DNA of 11,191 nucleotides from Burkholderiaceae bacterium (GTDB lineage: Bacteria; Pseudomonadota; Gammaproteobacteria; Burkholderiales; Burkholderiaceae_C): assembly GCA_017853735.1 (NCBI GenBank), contig JAFMJA010000066.1, forward strand, positions 1 to 11,191, written 5' to 3'. Position numbers and translations under genes: made by a program. Below the pieces are notes generated by a model. That model searched no databases. It was not told the DNA's origin and saw only the letters and a program-made list of their open reading frames with translations. How positions within the stretch are numbered: position 1 is the first letter of the stretch; each line of letters opens with the position of its first letter. Positions 1 through 6,860 of this stretch are shown here, piece by piece.

Positions 1-1764
1 TTGATCTGACATTTTGTGGGACGATACCAAGCCTGATTTGTTTTTAGCCGAAGCGATGGATTCATCGGAATCCACCAATTTTCGCACCGTCACTAGGGTC
101 AGAATTTGGCGGTTGTAGTCCAACTTGACCGAGCGCTTAAAAAAGTATTGCAAGATAGGTATGTCTTGCAAAATTGGCACCCCATTGGACATGGAGTCCA
201 ACTCTCGCTCGACCAATCCGTTGAGCACAAAAGTTTGCCCATAAGTCACCAAAGCTGTTGCATTGACAGCATTGCGAGTTTGCATCAGCGCAACGTTACT
301 GTTCGCAGTGTCCTCGATGAAAGAACGGCTAGCCCGGATAGATAGCAAAATTCTTTCGTCTTCTAAAAATGTGGGGGTAACCGACAAGGCCACGCCTACA
401 GGTTTATCCACCAAGGTTGCCGCATTAACTCCTCCAACTTTGATCGAATAGGTGGCGCCACTAAAAAATATGGATGGCAGCCGATCAATCGCCGACAGGG
501 TAGGCCGTGCGATCACCTCATTTTTAGTGTAGATGGAGTTGGCAATGTTCAGGCTGTAATTCAGATAGCCTGCCGTCAAGGCGGCAGCACCCGAATCCAC
601 TGTGTTGTAGAGGTTGTTATCTGACTGCGTGACTGCACCAGCGGCTGAAAAAGTCAGCGATTTGGCCAAGTTCAACCCATCAAGCAAATTGATCCCAAGG
701 CTTTTTTGTAGCGATTCTTCCGTACGGATCATCGTTACCTCGATGATGGCAACCGGCGGGAGTTCACCCGCACAAGGCGCAGGCAAGGTAGGGGCTGTTA
801 TGTTTTCTTCGTTGGCTGGCAGCTCAAAGGCCTTATTCATGGTAACTGTGTCTTTTTCATACACAGGCCCGGGCCGCAAGTCGCAGCGAAACCAATTCTT
901 CCGCTGGTTAGGATCTACAGCTTCCGCTTTCTTTTCATCTTCCTTGCTTTCTTCTTTTGCGGCTTCTTTGGTTTCGGGCTTGGCCTCATCGGTCTTGGCC
1001 TGAGCCAAAATCACATCCCCGCCGGGACGGAAAGTGGTTTTGGTGGCCAATAGCTGGTCTAACCTTCCATTGACGTAGCGTGCTTCAGCTTTGTTGTCCT
1101 CAATAGCCATGTATTTAGCCAGCATGGCTTTGGCAAGCTGAGGCTTTTTGGCCACTGCTGATTGAAACGCTTTATAGCGGTAAAAACGAGCATCTTGCCA
1201 ATTTAATTTGTCCAGTTCAGCAGTTGCCCACGCTGCTGTAGCCGCATCCCCAGAGTACAAGCTGGCCAGCGCCATACCAAACAAAGGCTCTTGAGGCTCA
1301 ATCACTTTGGCATCTGCAGCCAAGGCAAAAGATTTTTTGGCCTCGACATATTTTTTATTCGCCATGTACAAGCGAGCCAACTGCAAATGCGCAACATCCA
1401 AGCTCGCGTCCAGACCAATCGCTGTCTTGTAGCCTGCTTCGGCCAATGCATAACTTTCCGCATCCCCTTTTTCGTATTTGAGCTGGTAAGTCAGCGCGTT
1501 GAAGAAATGCAATGGGGCATTCTTGAGGTCAAACTTCAACGCGGTGTTGAATAAGGTGTGAGCCTTCTCGTAATCACCATTTTCCAAATACTCTACGCCT
1601 GCTTTCATCAGTGCTTGGGTTCGACTGAGGTCGACTTTCTCTGGCCTAGCGCCAAAGCCATCCCATAAATTAGCACTTTTACCCGGTAAGGATGAGCAGC
1701 CCGTCATTGCGACACAGAGGGCCAAGATACTGAACTTTGTCTTTGTATTCACCATTTTTTTCAT
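1..1764 (-). CDS. Lipoprotein with TPR-like repeats fused to a secretin domain (partial, C-terminus cut off)
   Basis: The frame is open from an ATG at 1764-1762 to the left edge, 588 codons without a stop, so only the extreme C-terminus is missing. Residues 1-22 look like a lipoprotein signal peptide: a lysine-rich start, a hydrophobic core, then MTG before Cys23 (Met at -3 is tolerated but not classic). Residues about 49-190 are helical with TPR-like spacing, for example GVEYLENGDYEKA and LARLYMANKKYVEA. A Lys/Glu/Ala-rich linker covers about 265-290. From about 336 (PPVAIIEVTMIRTEE) the chain resembles a secretin core and ends with the typical signature VPILQDIPILQYFF (about 529-542) and a beta-strand RQILTLVTVRKLV. 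Secretins form outer-membrane rings in type II and III secretion and type IV or Tad pili; which machine this serves is not decidable here. I see no usual N0/N1 ring domains. The ribosome site is weak, and an in-frame ATG at 1755 is an alternative start. GC is lower than in the neighbouring genes. Confidence 0.8.
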   Translation of the reverse strand, partial: MKKMVNTKTKFSILALCVAMTGCSSLPGKSANLWDGFGARPEKVDLSRTQALMKAGVEYLENGDYEKAHTLFNTALKFDLKNAPLHFFNALTYQLKYEKGDAESYALAEAGYKTAIGLDASLDVAHLQLARLYMANKKYVEAKKSFALAADAKVIEPQEPLFGMALASLYSGDAATAAWATAELDKLNWQDARFYRYKAFQSAVAKKPQLAKAMLAKYMAIEDNKAEARYVNGRLDQLLATKTTFRPGGDVILAQAKTDEAKPETKEAAKEESKEDEKKAEAVDPNQRKNWFRCDLRPGPVYEKDTVTMNKAFELPANEENITAPTLPAPCAGELPPVAIIEVTMIRTEESLQKSLGINLLDGLNLAKSLTFSAAGAVTQSDNNLYNTVDSGAAALTAGYLNYSLNIANSIYTKNEVIARPTLSAIDRLPSIFFSGATYSIKVGGVNAATLVDKPVGVALSVTPTFLEDERILLSIRASRSFIEDTANSNVALMQTRNAVNATALVTYGQTFVLNGLVERELDSMSNGVPILQDIPILQYFFKRSVKLDYNRQILTLVTVRKLVDSDESIASAKNKSGLVSSHKMSDQ

Positions 1765-1799
1765 TTCAATAACTGTCCAAGAAAAGTGGCCGAATTTTA

Positions 1800-1837
1800 A
1801 AAAGATCTTTTAGAGAATTGCGACTTACATTTCACAA
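1800..1837 (-). promoter_or_regulatory. Weak candidate promoter with palindrome upstream of the secretin gene
   Basis: Read on the minus strand, TTGTGA (1837-1832) and TCTAAA (1814-1809) are separated by 17 bases, each matching the sigma70 consensus at 4 of 6 positions. A perfect 12-base palindrome, AAAAGATCTTTT, occupies 1800-1811 and overlaps the -10-like box, as an operator might. The leader to the ATG at 1764 would be about 40 bases. The match is weak and AT-rich DNA produces such matches by chance. Apart from this and the terminator of tRNA-Cys I see nothing in the 188 bases between 1765 and 1952. Confidence 0.25.
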
Positions 1838-1913
1838 TTTACATAGTGTTCTCCCGAAGTCACTTTAGCATGCATTGATGTCCAACTGTTCGTTGCTCAT
1901 AGGAACTGGAAAC

Positions 1914-1936
1914 AAAAAGCCCTCGCGAGGAGGGCT
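1914..1936 (-). terminator. Intrinsic terminator after tRNA-Cys
   Basis: On the minus strand a perfect 7-base-pair stem AGCCCTC/GAGGGCT (1936-1930 with 1924-1918) closes a 5-base loop and runs into a short T-run (1918-1914), 17 bases after the tRNA-Cys CCA end. This is the standard form of a Rho-independent terminator and should separate the tRNA unit from the secretin gene. Confidence 0.8.
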
Positions 1937-1952
1937 AAGTCGTTGTTTTTAA

Positions 1953-2026
1953 TGGAGGCGCGGGCCGGAGTCGAACCGACCTACTCGGATTTGCAATCCG
2001 GTGCATAACCGCTTTGCTACCGCGCC
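1953..2026 (-). tRNA. tRNA-Cys (anticodon GCA)
   Basis: The reverse complement folds as a 74-base cloverleaf with CCA encoded. The acceptor stem GGCGCGG pairs with CCGCGCC, the discriminator is U, the anticodon loop is TTGCAAA with GCA at 1994-1992, and the T-loop contains GGTTCGACTCC. It reads UGU/UGC codons. It lies 80 bases downstream of tRNA-Gly on the same strand with a terminator between them. I do not see a convincing promoter of its own. Confidence 0.96.
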
Positions 2027-2069
2027 GATATGCTGCATGCCAGCGCCTAAACACCGCATAGCATCTAAT

Positions 2070-2096
2070 AAAAAAGGGAAGCTTGGTGGGCTTCCC
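2070..2096 (-). terminator. Intrinsic terminator between tRNA-Gly and tRNA-Cys
   Basis: On the minus strand a 7-base-pair stem GGGAAGC/GCTTCCC (2096-2090 with 2082-2076) with a 7-base loop is followed by six T (2075-2070). It begins 10 bases after the tRNA-Gly CCA end. It has textbook Rho-independent form, which raises the question of how the downstream tRNA-Cys is transcribed. Confidence 0.82.
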
Positions 2097-2106
2097 CTGT
2101 TGAATC

Positions 2107-2182
2107 TGGAGCGGGAAACGAGGCTCGAACTCGCGACCTCAACCTTGGCAAGGTTGCGCTCTACCAACTGAGCTATTCCCGC
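2107..2182 (-). tRNA. tRNA-Gly (anticodon GCC)
   Basis: The reverse complement is a 76-base cloverleaf including CCA. The acceptor stem GCGGGAA pairs with TTCCCGC, the D arm contains AGCTCAGTTGGTAGAGC, and the anticodon stem-loop is CAACC-TTGCCAA-GGTTG with GCC at 2149-2147. The T-loop is GTTCGAGCC. It reads GGC/GGU. It lies 64 bases downstream of the lon stop codon and has its own good -10 box. Confidence 0.97.
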
Positions 2183-2197
2183 ACTTGCACGGGCTGA

Positions 2198-2225
2198 ATT
2201 ATAGCGTATTTCTCCTCACCCTCAG
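2198..2225 (-). promoter_or_regulatory. Sigma70-type promoter for tRNA-Gly
   Basis: On the minus strand a perfect TATAAT lies at 2203-2198, 15 bases before the tRNA 5' end, so transcription would begin near 2191. The best -35 match is CTGAGG (2225-2220) with a 16-base spacer, only 3 of 6 positions. No terminator is apparent between lon and this point, so some lon read-through into the tRNA is also possible. Confidence 0.6.
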
Positions 2226-2246
2226 GGGCCCGGCCGCTTGAAGGGT

Positions 2247-4676
2247 TCAGTGTTTGATCGACTCGGTCGTAGGTGCGGCATCAGCCACAGGGGCCACCGG
2301 CGCACCATGCTCAACTTCCGGCAAGGGTGAGGGCTGGCGCTCCAGCGCAATCTCAAGTACCTTGTCGATCCATTTCACAGGCACGATATCCAGGCCACCT
2401 TTGACGTTTTCCGGTATCTCCTGCAAGTCCTTGACATTCTCCTCAGGGATCAGCACGGTCTTGATACCACCACGCAGCGCTGCCAGAAGCTTTTCCTTCA
2501 GGCCGCCAATGGCGGTAACCTCACCCCGCAAGGTGATCTCGCCCGTCATGGCCACATCAGCCCGAACGGGTATGCCGGTCAAGGCTGAAACCATGGAAGT
2601 CGTCATCGCCGCCCCGGCACTCGGGCCATCTTTGGGCGTTGCGCCATCAGGCACGTGAATGTGCATGTCCTTCTTATCGAAAGATTCGTCAGAAATGCCA
2701 AGTCGACGCGCACGGCTACGCACCACAGTGCGGGCGGCCTCGACCGATTCCTTCATCACATCGCCCAGGGAGCCGGTACGCGTGATGACCCCTTTGCCCG
2801 GCATCAGCGCGGTTTCAATGGTCAGCAGGTCGCCACCCACTTCGGTATAGGCCAGGCCAACCACCTGCCCCACCTGGTTTTGGGTTTCAGCACGGCCGTA
2901 GGTGAATTTGCGCACACCCAGAAAGTCGTGCAGATTGTCTGCGTTGACCGTCACCAAAGGCTGCATCTTTTTGAGTTGCAAGGCCTTGACCACCTTGCGG
3001 CAGATCTTGGACAGTTCACGCTCGAGGGAGCGCACCCCCGCCTCACGGGTGTAATAACGCACCACATCACGCACCGCATCTTCGGTGACCAGCAGCTCAG
3101 CCTCTTTCACCCCGTTGTTTTTGAGTTGCTTGGGCAGGAGGTACTTGAGCGCAATATTGATCTTCTCATCTTCGGTGTAGCCCGACAGGCGAATCACTTC
3201 CATCCGGTCCAGCAAGGCCGGAGGAATGTTCATGGAGTTTGAGGTGGCGACAAACATCACATCGCTCAGATCAAAGTCCACCTCCACATAGTGGTCACCA
3301 AACTTGTTGTTCTGTTCGGGGTCGAGCACTTCAAGCAGGGCGCTTGAAGGATCGCCTCGAAAGTCGGTACCCAGCTTGTCGATCTCATCGAGCAGAAACA
3401 GCGGATTGCGCGTACCCACCTTGCTCAAGTTTGCCAACACCTTGCCAGGCATGGCGCCGATATAAGTGCGACGGTGACCGCGAATTTCTGCCTCGTCACG
3501 CATGCCGCCCAGCGCCATGCGCACATACTTTCGGCCGGTTGCCTTGGCCACGGACTGGCCCAGAGAGGTTTTGCCAACTCCGGGAGGGCCCACCAGGCAC
3601 AGGATGGGTGCCTTCAATTTATCAACACGCTGCTGCACCGCAAGGTATTCAAGAATGCGGTCCTTGACTTTTTCCAGACCGTAATGGTCTTCATTGAGCA
3701 CATTTTCTGCAAAGGCCAGATCGTGTTTGATCTTGGTCTTGGCAGCCCATGGCAAGCCCGCCAGCACATCGATGTAGTTGCGCACCACCGTGGCCTCAGC
3801 CGAGGTAGGTGACATGAGTTTGAGCTTTTTCAGCTCGGCATCGGCCTTTTTACGGGCCTCCTTGGGCATCTTGGCTTTCTTGATCTTCTTTTCGATTTCC
3901 TCGATATCCGCGCCGTCTTCGCCCTCACCCAGTTCTTTCTGGATAGCCTTGACCTGCTCATTGAGGTAGAAGTCGCGCTGATTTTTTTCCATCTGGCGTT
4001 TGACACGCCCACGGATGCGCTTGTCGACATTGAGAATGTCCACCTCGCGCTCAAGCTGCTCAAACAGGTTCACCAGGCGCTCGCGCACATCCGCCTGCGC
4101 CAGCACGGCTTGCTTGTTCTCAAGCTTGAGGGGCAGATGCGCCGCAATGGTGTCGGCCAGTCGGCCAGGATCGTCAATGCTGGCAATCGAGGTCAGAATT
4201 TCAGGGGGAATTTTCTTGTTCAGCTTGACGTACTGGTCAAACTGCTGCATCAGCGCGCGTCGCAATGCTTCGACCTCGCTGGTGCTTTGTCCAGCAGACT
4301 CCTGGGCCTCAACTGCCACCGGGGTGACGCTGGCGGTGAAGTGGGATTCACCTTCCTCGATCTGATTCACATTGGCCCGCTGTTGCCCTTCGACCAGCAC
4401 CTTGACCGTACCGTCAGGCAGCTTGAGCATTTGCAGGATGGTCGAGACGCAGCCGACCTCAAACATGTCCGATACCTTGGGGTCGTCCTTGGCGGCAGCC
4501 TTTTGCGCCACCAGCATGATGCGACGTTCCCCCTCCATCGCTGCCTCAAGCGCCTTGATGCTCTTGGGGCGTCCGACAAACAGGGGAATCACCATATGGG
4601 GAAAGATCACCACATCGCGCAAAGGCAATAGTGGCAAATCAATCGGGGTAGCAGGCAGTGGAACGTGACCGGACAT
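2247..4676 (-). CDS. lon: ATP-dependent serine protease Lon (LonA type)
   Basis: A complete protein of 809 residues. Lon is a cytosolic hexamer that unfolds damaged and regulatory proteins and cuts them in an internal chamber. The N-terminal substrate-binding domain starts at LPLLPLRDVVIFP (about 14-26), followed by a long charged helical region (about 200-300). The AAA+ module has Walker A GPPGVGKT (363-370) and Walker B LFLLDEID with D430 and E431. The protease domain carries PKDGPSAG with catalytic Ser686 and GGLKEK with catalytic Lys729; the 43-residue spacing equals that of E. coli Ser679/Lys722. The last 25 or so residues are a Pro/Ala-rich tail absent from E. coli Lon (784 residues) and probably disordered. 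The ATG is supported by AAAGG at 4687-4683, six bases upstream. It is the last gene of the tig-clpP-clpX-lon series, 117 bases after clpX, with its own sigma32-like promoter. Confidence 0.98.
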   Translation of the reverse strand: MSGHVPLPATPIDLPLLPLRDVVIFPHMVIPLFVGRPKSIKALEAAMEGERRIMLVAQKAAAKDDPKVSDMFEVGCVSTILQMLKLPDGTVKVLVEGQQRANVNQIEEGESHFTASVTPVAVEAQESAGQSTSEVEALRRALMQQFDQYVKLNKKIPPEILTSIASIDDPGRLADTIAAHLPLKLENKQAVLAQADVRERLVNLFEQLEREVDILNVDKRIRGRVKRQMEKNQRDFYLNEQVKAIQKELGEGEDGADIEEIEKKIKKAKMPKEARKKADAELKKLKLMSPTSAEATVVRNYIDVLAGLPWAAKTKIKHDLAFAENVLNEDHYGLEKVKDRILEYLAVQQRVDKLKAPILCLVGPPGVGKTSLGQSVAKATGRKYVRMALGGMRDEAEIRGHRRTYIGAMPGKVLANLSKVGTRNPLFLLDEIDKLGTDFRGDPSSALLEVLDPEQNNKFGDHYVEVDFDLSDVMFVATSNSMNIPPALLDRMEVIRLSGYTEDEKINIALKYLLPKQLKNNGVKEAELLVTEDAVRDVVRYYTREAGVRSLERELSKICRKVVKALQLKKMQPLVTVNADNLHDFLGVRKFTYGRAETQNQVGQVVGLAYTEVGGDLLTIETALMPGKGVITRTGSLGDVMKESVEAARTVVRSRARRLGISDESFDKKDMHIHVPDGATPKDGPSAGAAMTTSMVSALTGIPVRADVAMTGEITLRGEVTAIGGLKEKLLAALRGGIKTVLIPEENVKDLQEIPENVKGGLDIVPVKWIDKVLEIALERQPSPLPEVEHGAPVAPVADAAPTTESIKH

Positions 4677-4701
4677 GGAATACCTTTAAGTGACTAGCTG
4701 A

Positions 4702-4729
4702 ATATGGTCCTTTAAGACGCTTTTTCAAG
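4702..4729 (-). promoter_or_regulatory. Sigma32-like heat-shock promoter of lon
   Basis: On the minus strand CTTGAAA (4729-4723) is a full match to the sigma32 -35 core. After a 13-base spacer, GACCATAT (4709-4702) matches CCCCATNT at all but the first two positions. Transcription would start near 4696, giving a leader of about 20 bases that contains the AAAGG ribosome site. lon is a classic heat-shock gene, so position and sequence agree. No reporter or transcript data are available here. Confidence 0.6.
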
Positions 4730-4793
4730 CCCTTGGCCATTATGAAACGAAATAATCGCCCGCATTGGGGCAGCCCAGCGCAATTGACTGAGA

Positions 4794-6062
4794 TCAAGCC
4801 TTTTTAGCGGCTTCGCGGTAGACCAGCAAGGGTGGCTTGCTCTCATCGATGGTGGACTCTTCGACCACCACCTTTTCGACGTTTTGGGCTGTAGGCAGCT
4901 CGAACATGGTGTCGATGAGGGACTGCTCCAAGATGGAGCGCAGTCCCCGGGCACCTGTTTTGCGCGCCAGTGCTTTGCGGGCAATCGCCTTGAGCGCGTT
5001 AGGACGTATTTCCAGCTCAGCGCCCTCCATGGACAGGAGCTTGGCGTACTGTTTGACCAGGGCATTCTTGGGCTCGGTCAGGATTTGGACCAGGCTGTCC
5101 TCACTGAGTTCTGCCAGGGTGGCAACCACCGGCATGCGGCCAACCAGCTCGGGGATCAGGCCGAATTTGATCAGGTCTTCAGGCTCGATGTCTTTGAACA
5201 CATCGGTCAGACTGCGCTGCCGCTTGCTTTTGACAGCTGCACCAAAACCAATTCCAGACGATTCGGTGCGGCTTTCGATCACCTTTTCCAAGCCGGCAAA
5301 CGCCCCTCCGCAGATGAAAAGGATGTTGGTAGTGTCCACCTGGACAAAGTCCTGGTTGGGGTGCTTGCGCCCACCCTGGGGCGGCACGCTGGCCATGGTG
5401 CCCTCGATCAGCTTGAGCAGCGCTTGCTGAACCCCTTCACCTGAGACATCCCGGGTGATCGAGGGGTTATCGGATTTGCGGGAAATCTTGTCAATCTCGT
5501 CGATATAGACAATTCCGCGTTGCGCTTTGTCGACATCGTAGTCGCAGTTTTGCAATAGCTTCTGAATAATGTTTTCCACATCCTCACCGACATAGCCGGC
5601 TTCCGTGAGGGTGGTGGCATCAGCCATGACAAAAGGTACATTGAGCTGACGCGCCAGGGTCTGTGCTAGCAGCGTCTTGCCAGAGCCAGTGGGCCCGATC
5701 AGCAGGATATTGCTCTTGCTCAGCTCGACATCGTCTTTGCGGGCTTTTTCCTTGTGCTGCAAACGCTTGTAGTGGTTGTAAACCGCCACTGCCAGTGTGC
5801 GCTTGGCAGACTCTTGGCCAATGACATAGTTGTCCAGGTTGGCCTTGATCTGCGTTGGGGTTGGCAGATCTCGATGCGCTGTGTTACCCACATCCGCACC
5901 TTCCGGAAACTCGTCATGGATGATCTCGTTGCACAGCTCGATGCACTCATCACAGACGAAGACGGAGGGTCCGGCAATCAGCTTTTTGACCTCATGCTGG
6001 CTCTTGCCACAGAACGAGCAATAGAGGTTTTTTTCGCCAGTGGTGCCTTTTTTTTCGGGCAT
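4794..6062 (-). CDS. clpX: ATP-dependent unfoldase ClpX, specificity subunit of ClpXP
   Basis: A complete protein of 422 residues, the usual family length. ClpX is a hexameric AAA+ ring that recognises degradation tags, unfolds the substrate and threads it into ClpP. The N-terminal zinc-binding domain has Cys15, Cys18, Cys37 and Cys40. Walker A is GPTGSGKT (123-130) and Walker B is IVYIDEID with D188/E189. The pore loop GYVG lies at 156-159, the RKH loop at 232-234, and the ClpP-docking loop IGF at 271-273, so the protein should interact with ClpP. The ATG at 6062 has GAGG about ten bases upstream. It follows clpP after 57 bases with no visible terminator, so the two are probably cotranscribed. 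Confidence 0.98.
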   Translation of the reverse strand: MPEKKGTTGEKNLYCSFCGKSQHEVKKLIAGPSVFVCDECIELCNEIIHDEFPEGADVGNTAHRDLPTPTQIKANLDNYVIGQESAKRTLAVAVYNHYKRLQHKEKARKDDVELSKSNILLIGPTGSGKTLLAQTLARQLNVPFVMADATTLTEAGYVGEDVENIIQKLLQNCDYDVDKAQRGIVYIDEIDKISRKSDNPSITRDVSGEGVQQALLKLIEGTMASVPPQGGRKHPNQDFVQVDTTNILFICGGAFAGLEKVIESRTESSGIGFGAAVKSKRQRSLTDVFKDIEPEDLIKFGLIPELVGRMPVVATLAELSEDSLVQILTEPKNALVKQYAKLLSMEGAELEIRPNALKAIARKALARKTGARGLRSILEQSLIDTMFELPTAQNVEKVVVEESTIDESKPPLLVYREAAKKA

Positions 6063-6119
6063 GGGTGCTTGGCCTCTAGGTGGATATTGGCTGAATGATA
6101 CCCAAAGCTGGCCCCCTAC

Positions 6120-6740
6120 TCACGGCCTGTTGGTTATCACTTGGTCAACCAGGCCATAGGCCTGGGATTCATTGGCGTCCAAAAAGTAATCGCGCTCCGT
6201 ATCGCGCTCAATCTTCTCCAGCGGCTGGCCGGTGCGCTCGGACAGGATACGGTTGAGTTGCTCACGGGTTTTGAGGATCTCGCGCGCATGGATCTCGATT
6301 TCAGTGGCCTGTCCCTGGGTGCCCCCCAGCGGCTGATGGATCATGACCTTGGAGTTGGGCAGGCAAAAACGCTTGCCCTTGGCTCCGGCGGCGAGCAGAA
6401 ATGCCCCCATGCTGGCGGCCAGGCCAATGCACAGGGTGGACACATCTGGCTTGATGAAATTCATGGTGTCAAAAATGGCCATGCCCGCACTGACTGATCC
6501 CCCAGGGGAATTGATGTAAAGCGAGATGTCCTTGTCGGGGTTTTCGCTTTCCAGAAACAGCAGCTGCGCCACCACCAGATTGGCGGTCTGATCGTTGACC
6601 GGTCCGACCAGAAAAATCACCCGCTCTTTCAGCAGCCGGGAATAAATGTCGTAGGCGCGCTCTCCCCGACCCGATTGCTCGATCACCATCGGCACCATGC
6701 CAAGCCCTTGTGTTTCCAGGGCGCCGTTTTTGAAATTCAT
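6120..6740 (-). CDS. clpP: ATP-dependent Clp protease proteolytic subunit ClpP
   Basis: This start gives 206 residues. ClpP forms a barrel of two seven-membered rings that degrades chains fed by ClpX or ClpA. The serine-protease triad is visible: Ser110 in GLAASMGAF, His135 in MIHQPLGG and Asp184 in DTERDYF, with the same spacing as E. coli Ser111/His136/Asp185 (precursor numbering). The segment YINSPGGSVSAGMAI is the conserved substrate-binding strand region. I chose the ATG at 6740-6738 because GGAG (6753-6750) lies nine bases before it. A longer version from TTG at 6755 would use that GGAG as its own second codon and has no ribosome site I can see. A short N-terminal propeptide removed by self-cleavage is known for the family. 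It lies 120 bases after tig and 57 before clpX. Confidence 0.97.
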   Translation of the reverse strand: MNFKNGALETQGLGMVPMVIEQSGRGERAYDIYSRLLKERVIFLVGPVNDQTANLVVAQLLFLESENPDKDISLYINSPGGSVSAGMAIFDTMNFIKPDVSTLCIGLAASMGAFLLAAGAKGKRFCLPNSKVMIHQPLGGTQGQATEIEIHAREILKTREQLNRILSERTGQPLEKIERDTERDYFLDANESQAYGLVDQVITNRP

Positions 6741-6808
6741 GTGAGTGGTCTCCAAGCAGTAGCCAGTAATGTAGCGAAAAATATTCCCCAGTTCGCAAGA
6801 GCTTTGGA

Positions 6809-6832
6809 CGGGCGGTCCTAGTAGCCCGCCCG
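6809..6832 (-). other. GC-rich hairpin in the tig-clpP gap
   Basis: An inverted repeat of seven bases, CGGGCGG/CCGCCCG (6809-6815 with 6826-6832), encloses a 10-base loop. In the tig-clpP transcript it would form a strong hairpin, but no T-run follows on the minus strand, so it is not a standard terminator. It may be an RNA-processing or stability element setting the tig-to-clpP ratio, which is inference. Confidence 0.5.
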
Positions 6833-6860
6833 GTTCACTTGCCTCTTTTGTGCCAAGCGA

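Noticed and set aside
1949..2167. A 72-codon minus-strand open frame across the tRNA pair
   Set aside because: It consists mostly of tRNA-Gly and tRNA-Cys sequence and their terminator.
2655..3242. Plus-strand open frames opposite lon, clpX and clpP (for example 2655-3242, 4110-4631, 4837-5444)
   Set aside because: They are shadows of conserved genes; none has a ribosome site or motif that I can support.
6120..6755. A longer clpP starting from TTG at 6755
   Set aside because: Its second codon is the GGAG that serves as the ribosome site for the ATG at 6740, and it has no ribosome site of its own.
6741..6800. A sigma32-like promoter before clpP (CTTGCGA and a partial -10)
   Set aside because: The -35 matches only 5 of 7 positions and no acceptable CCCCATNT-like box follows at the right distance.
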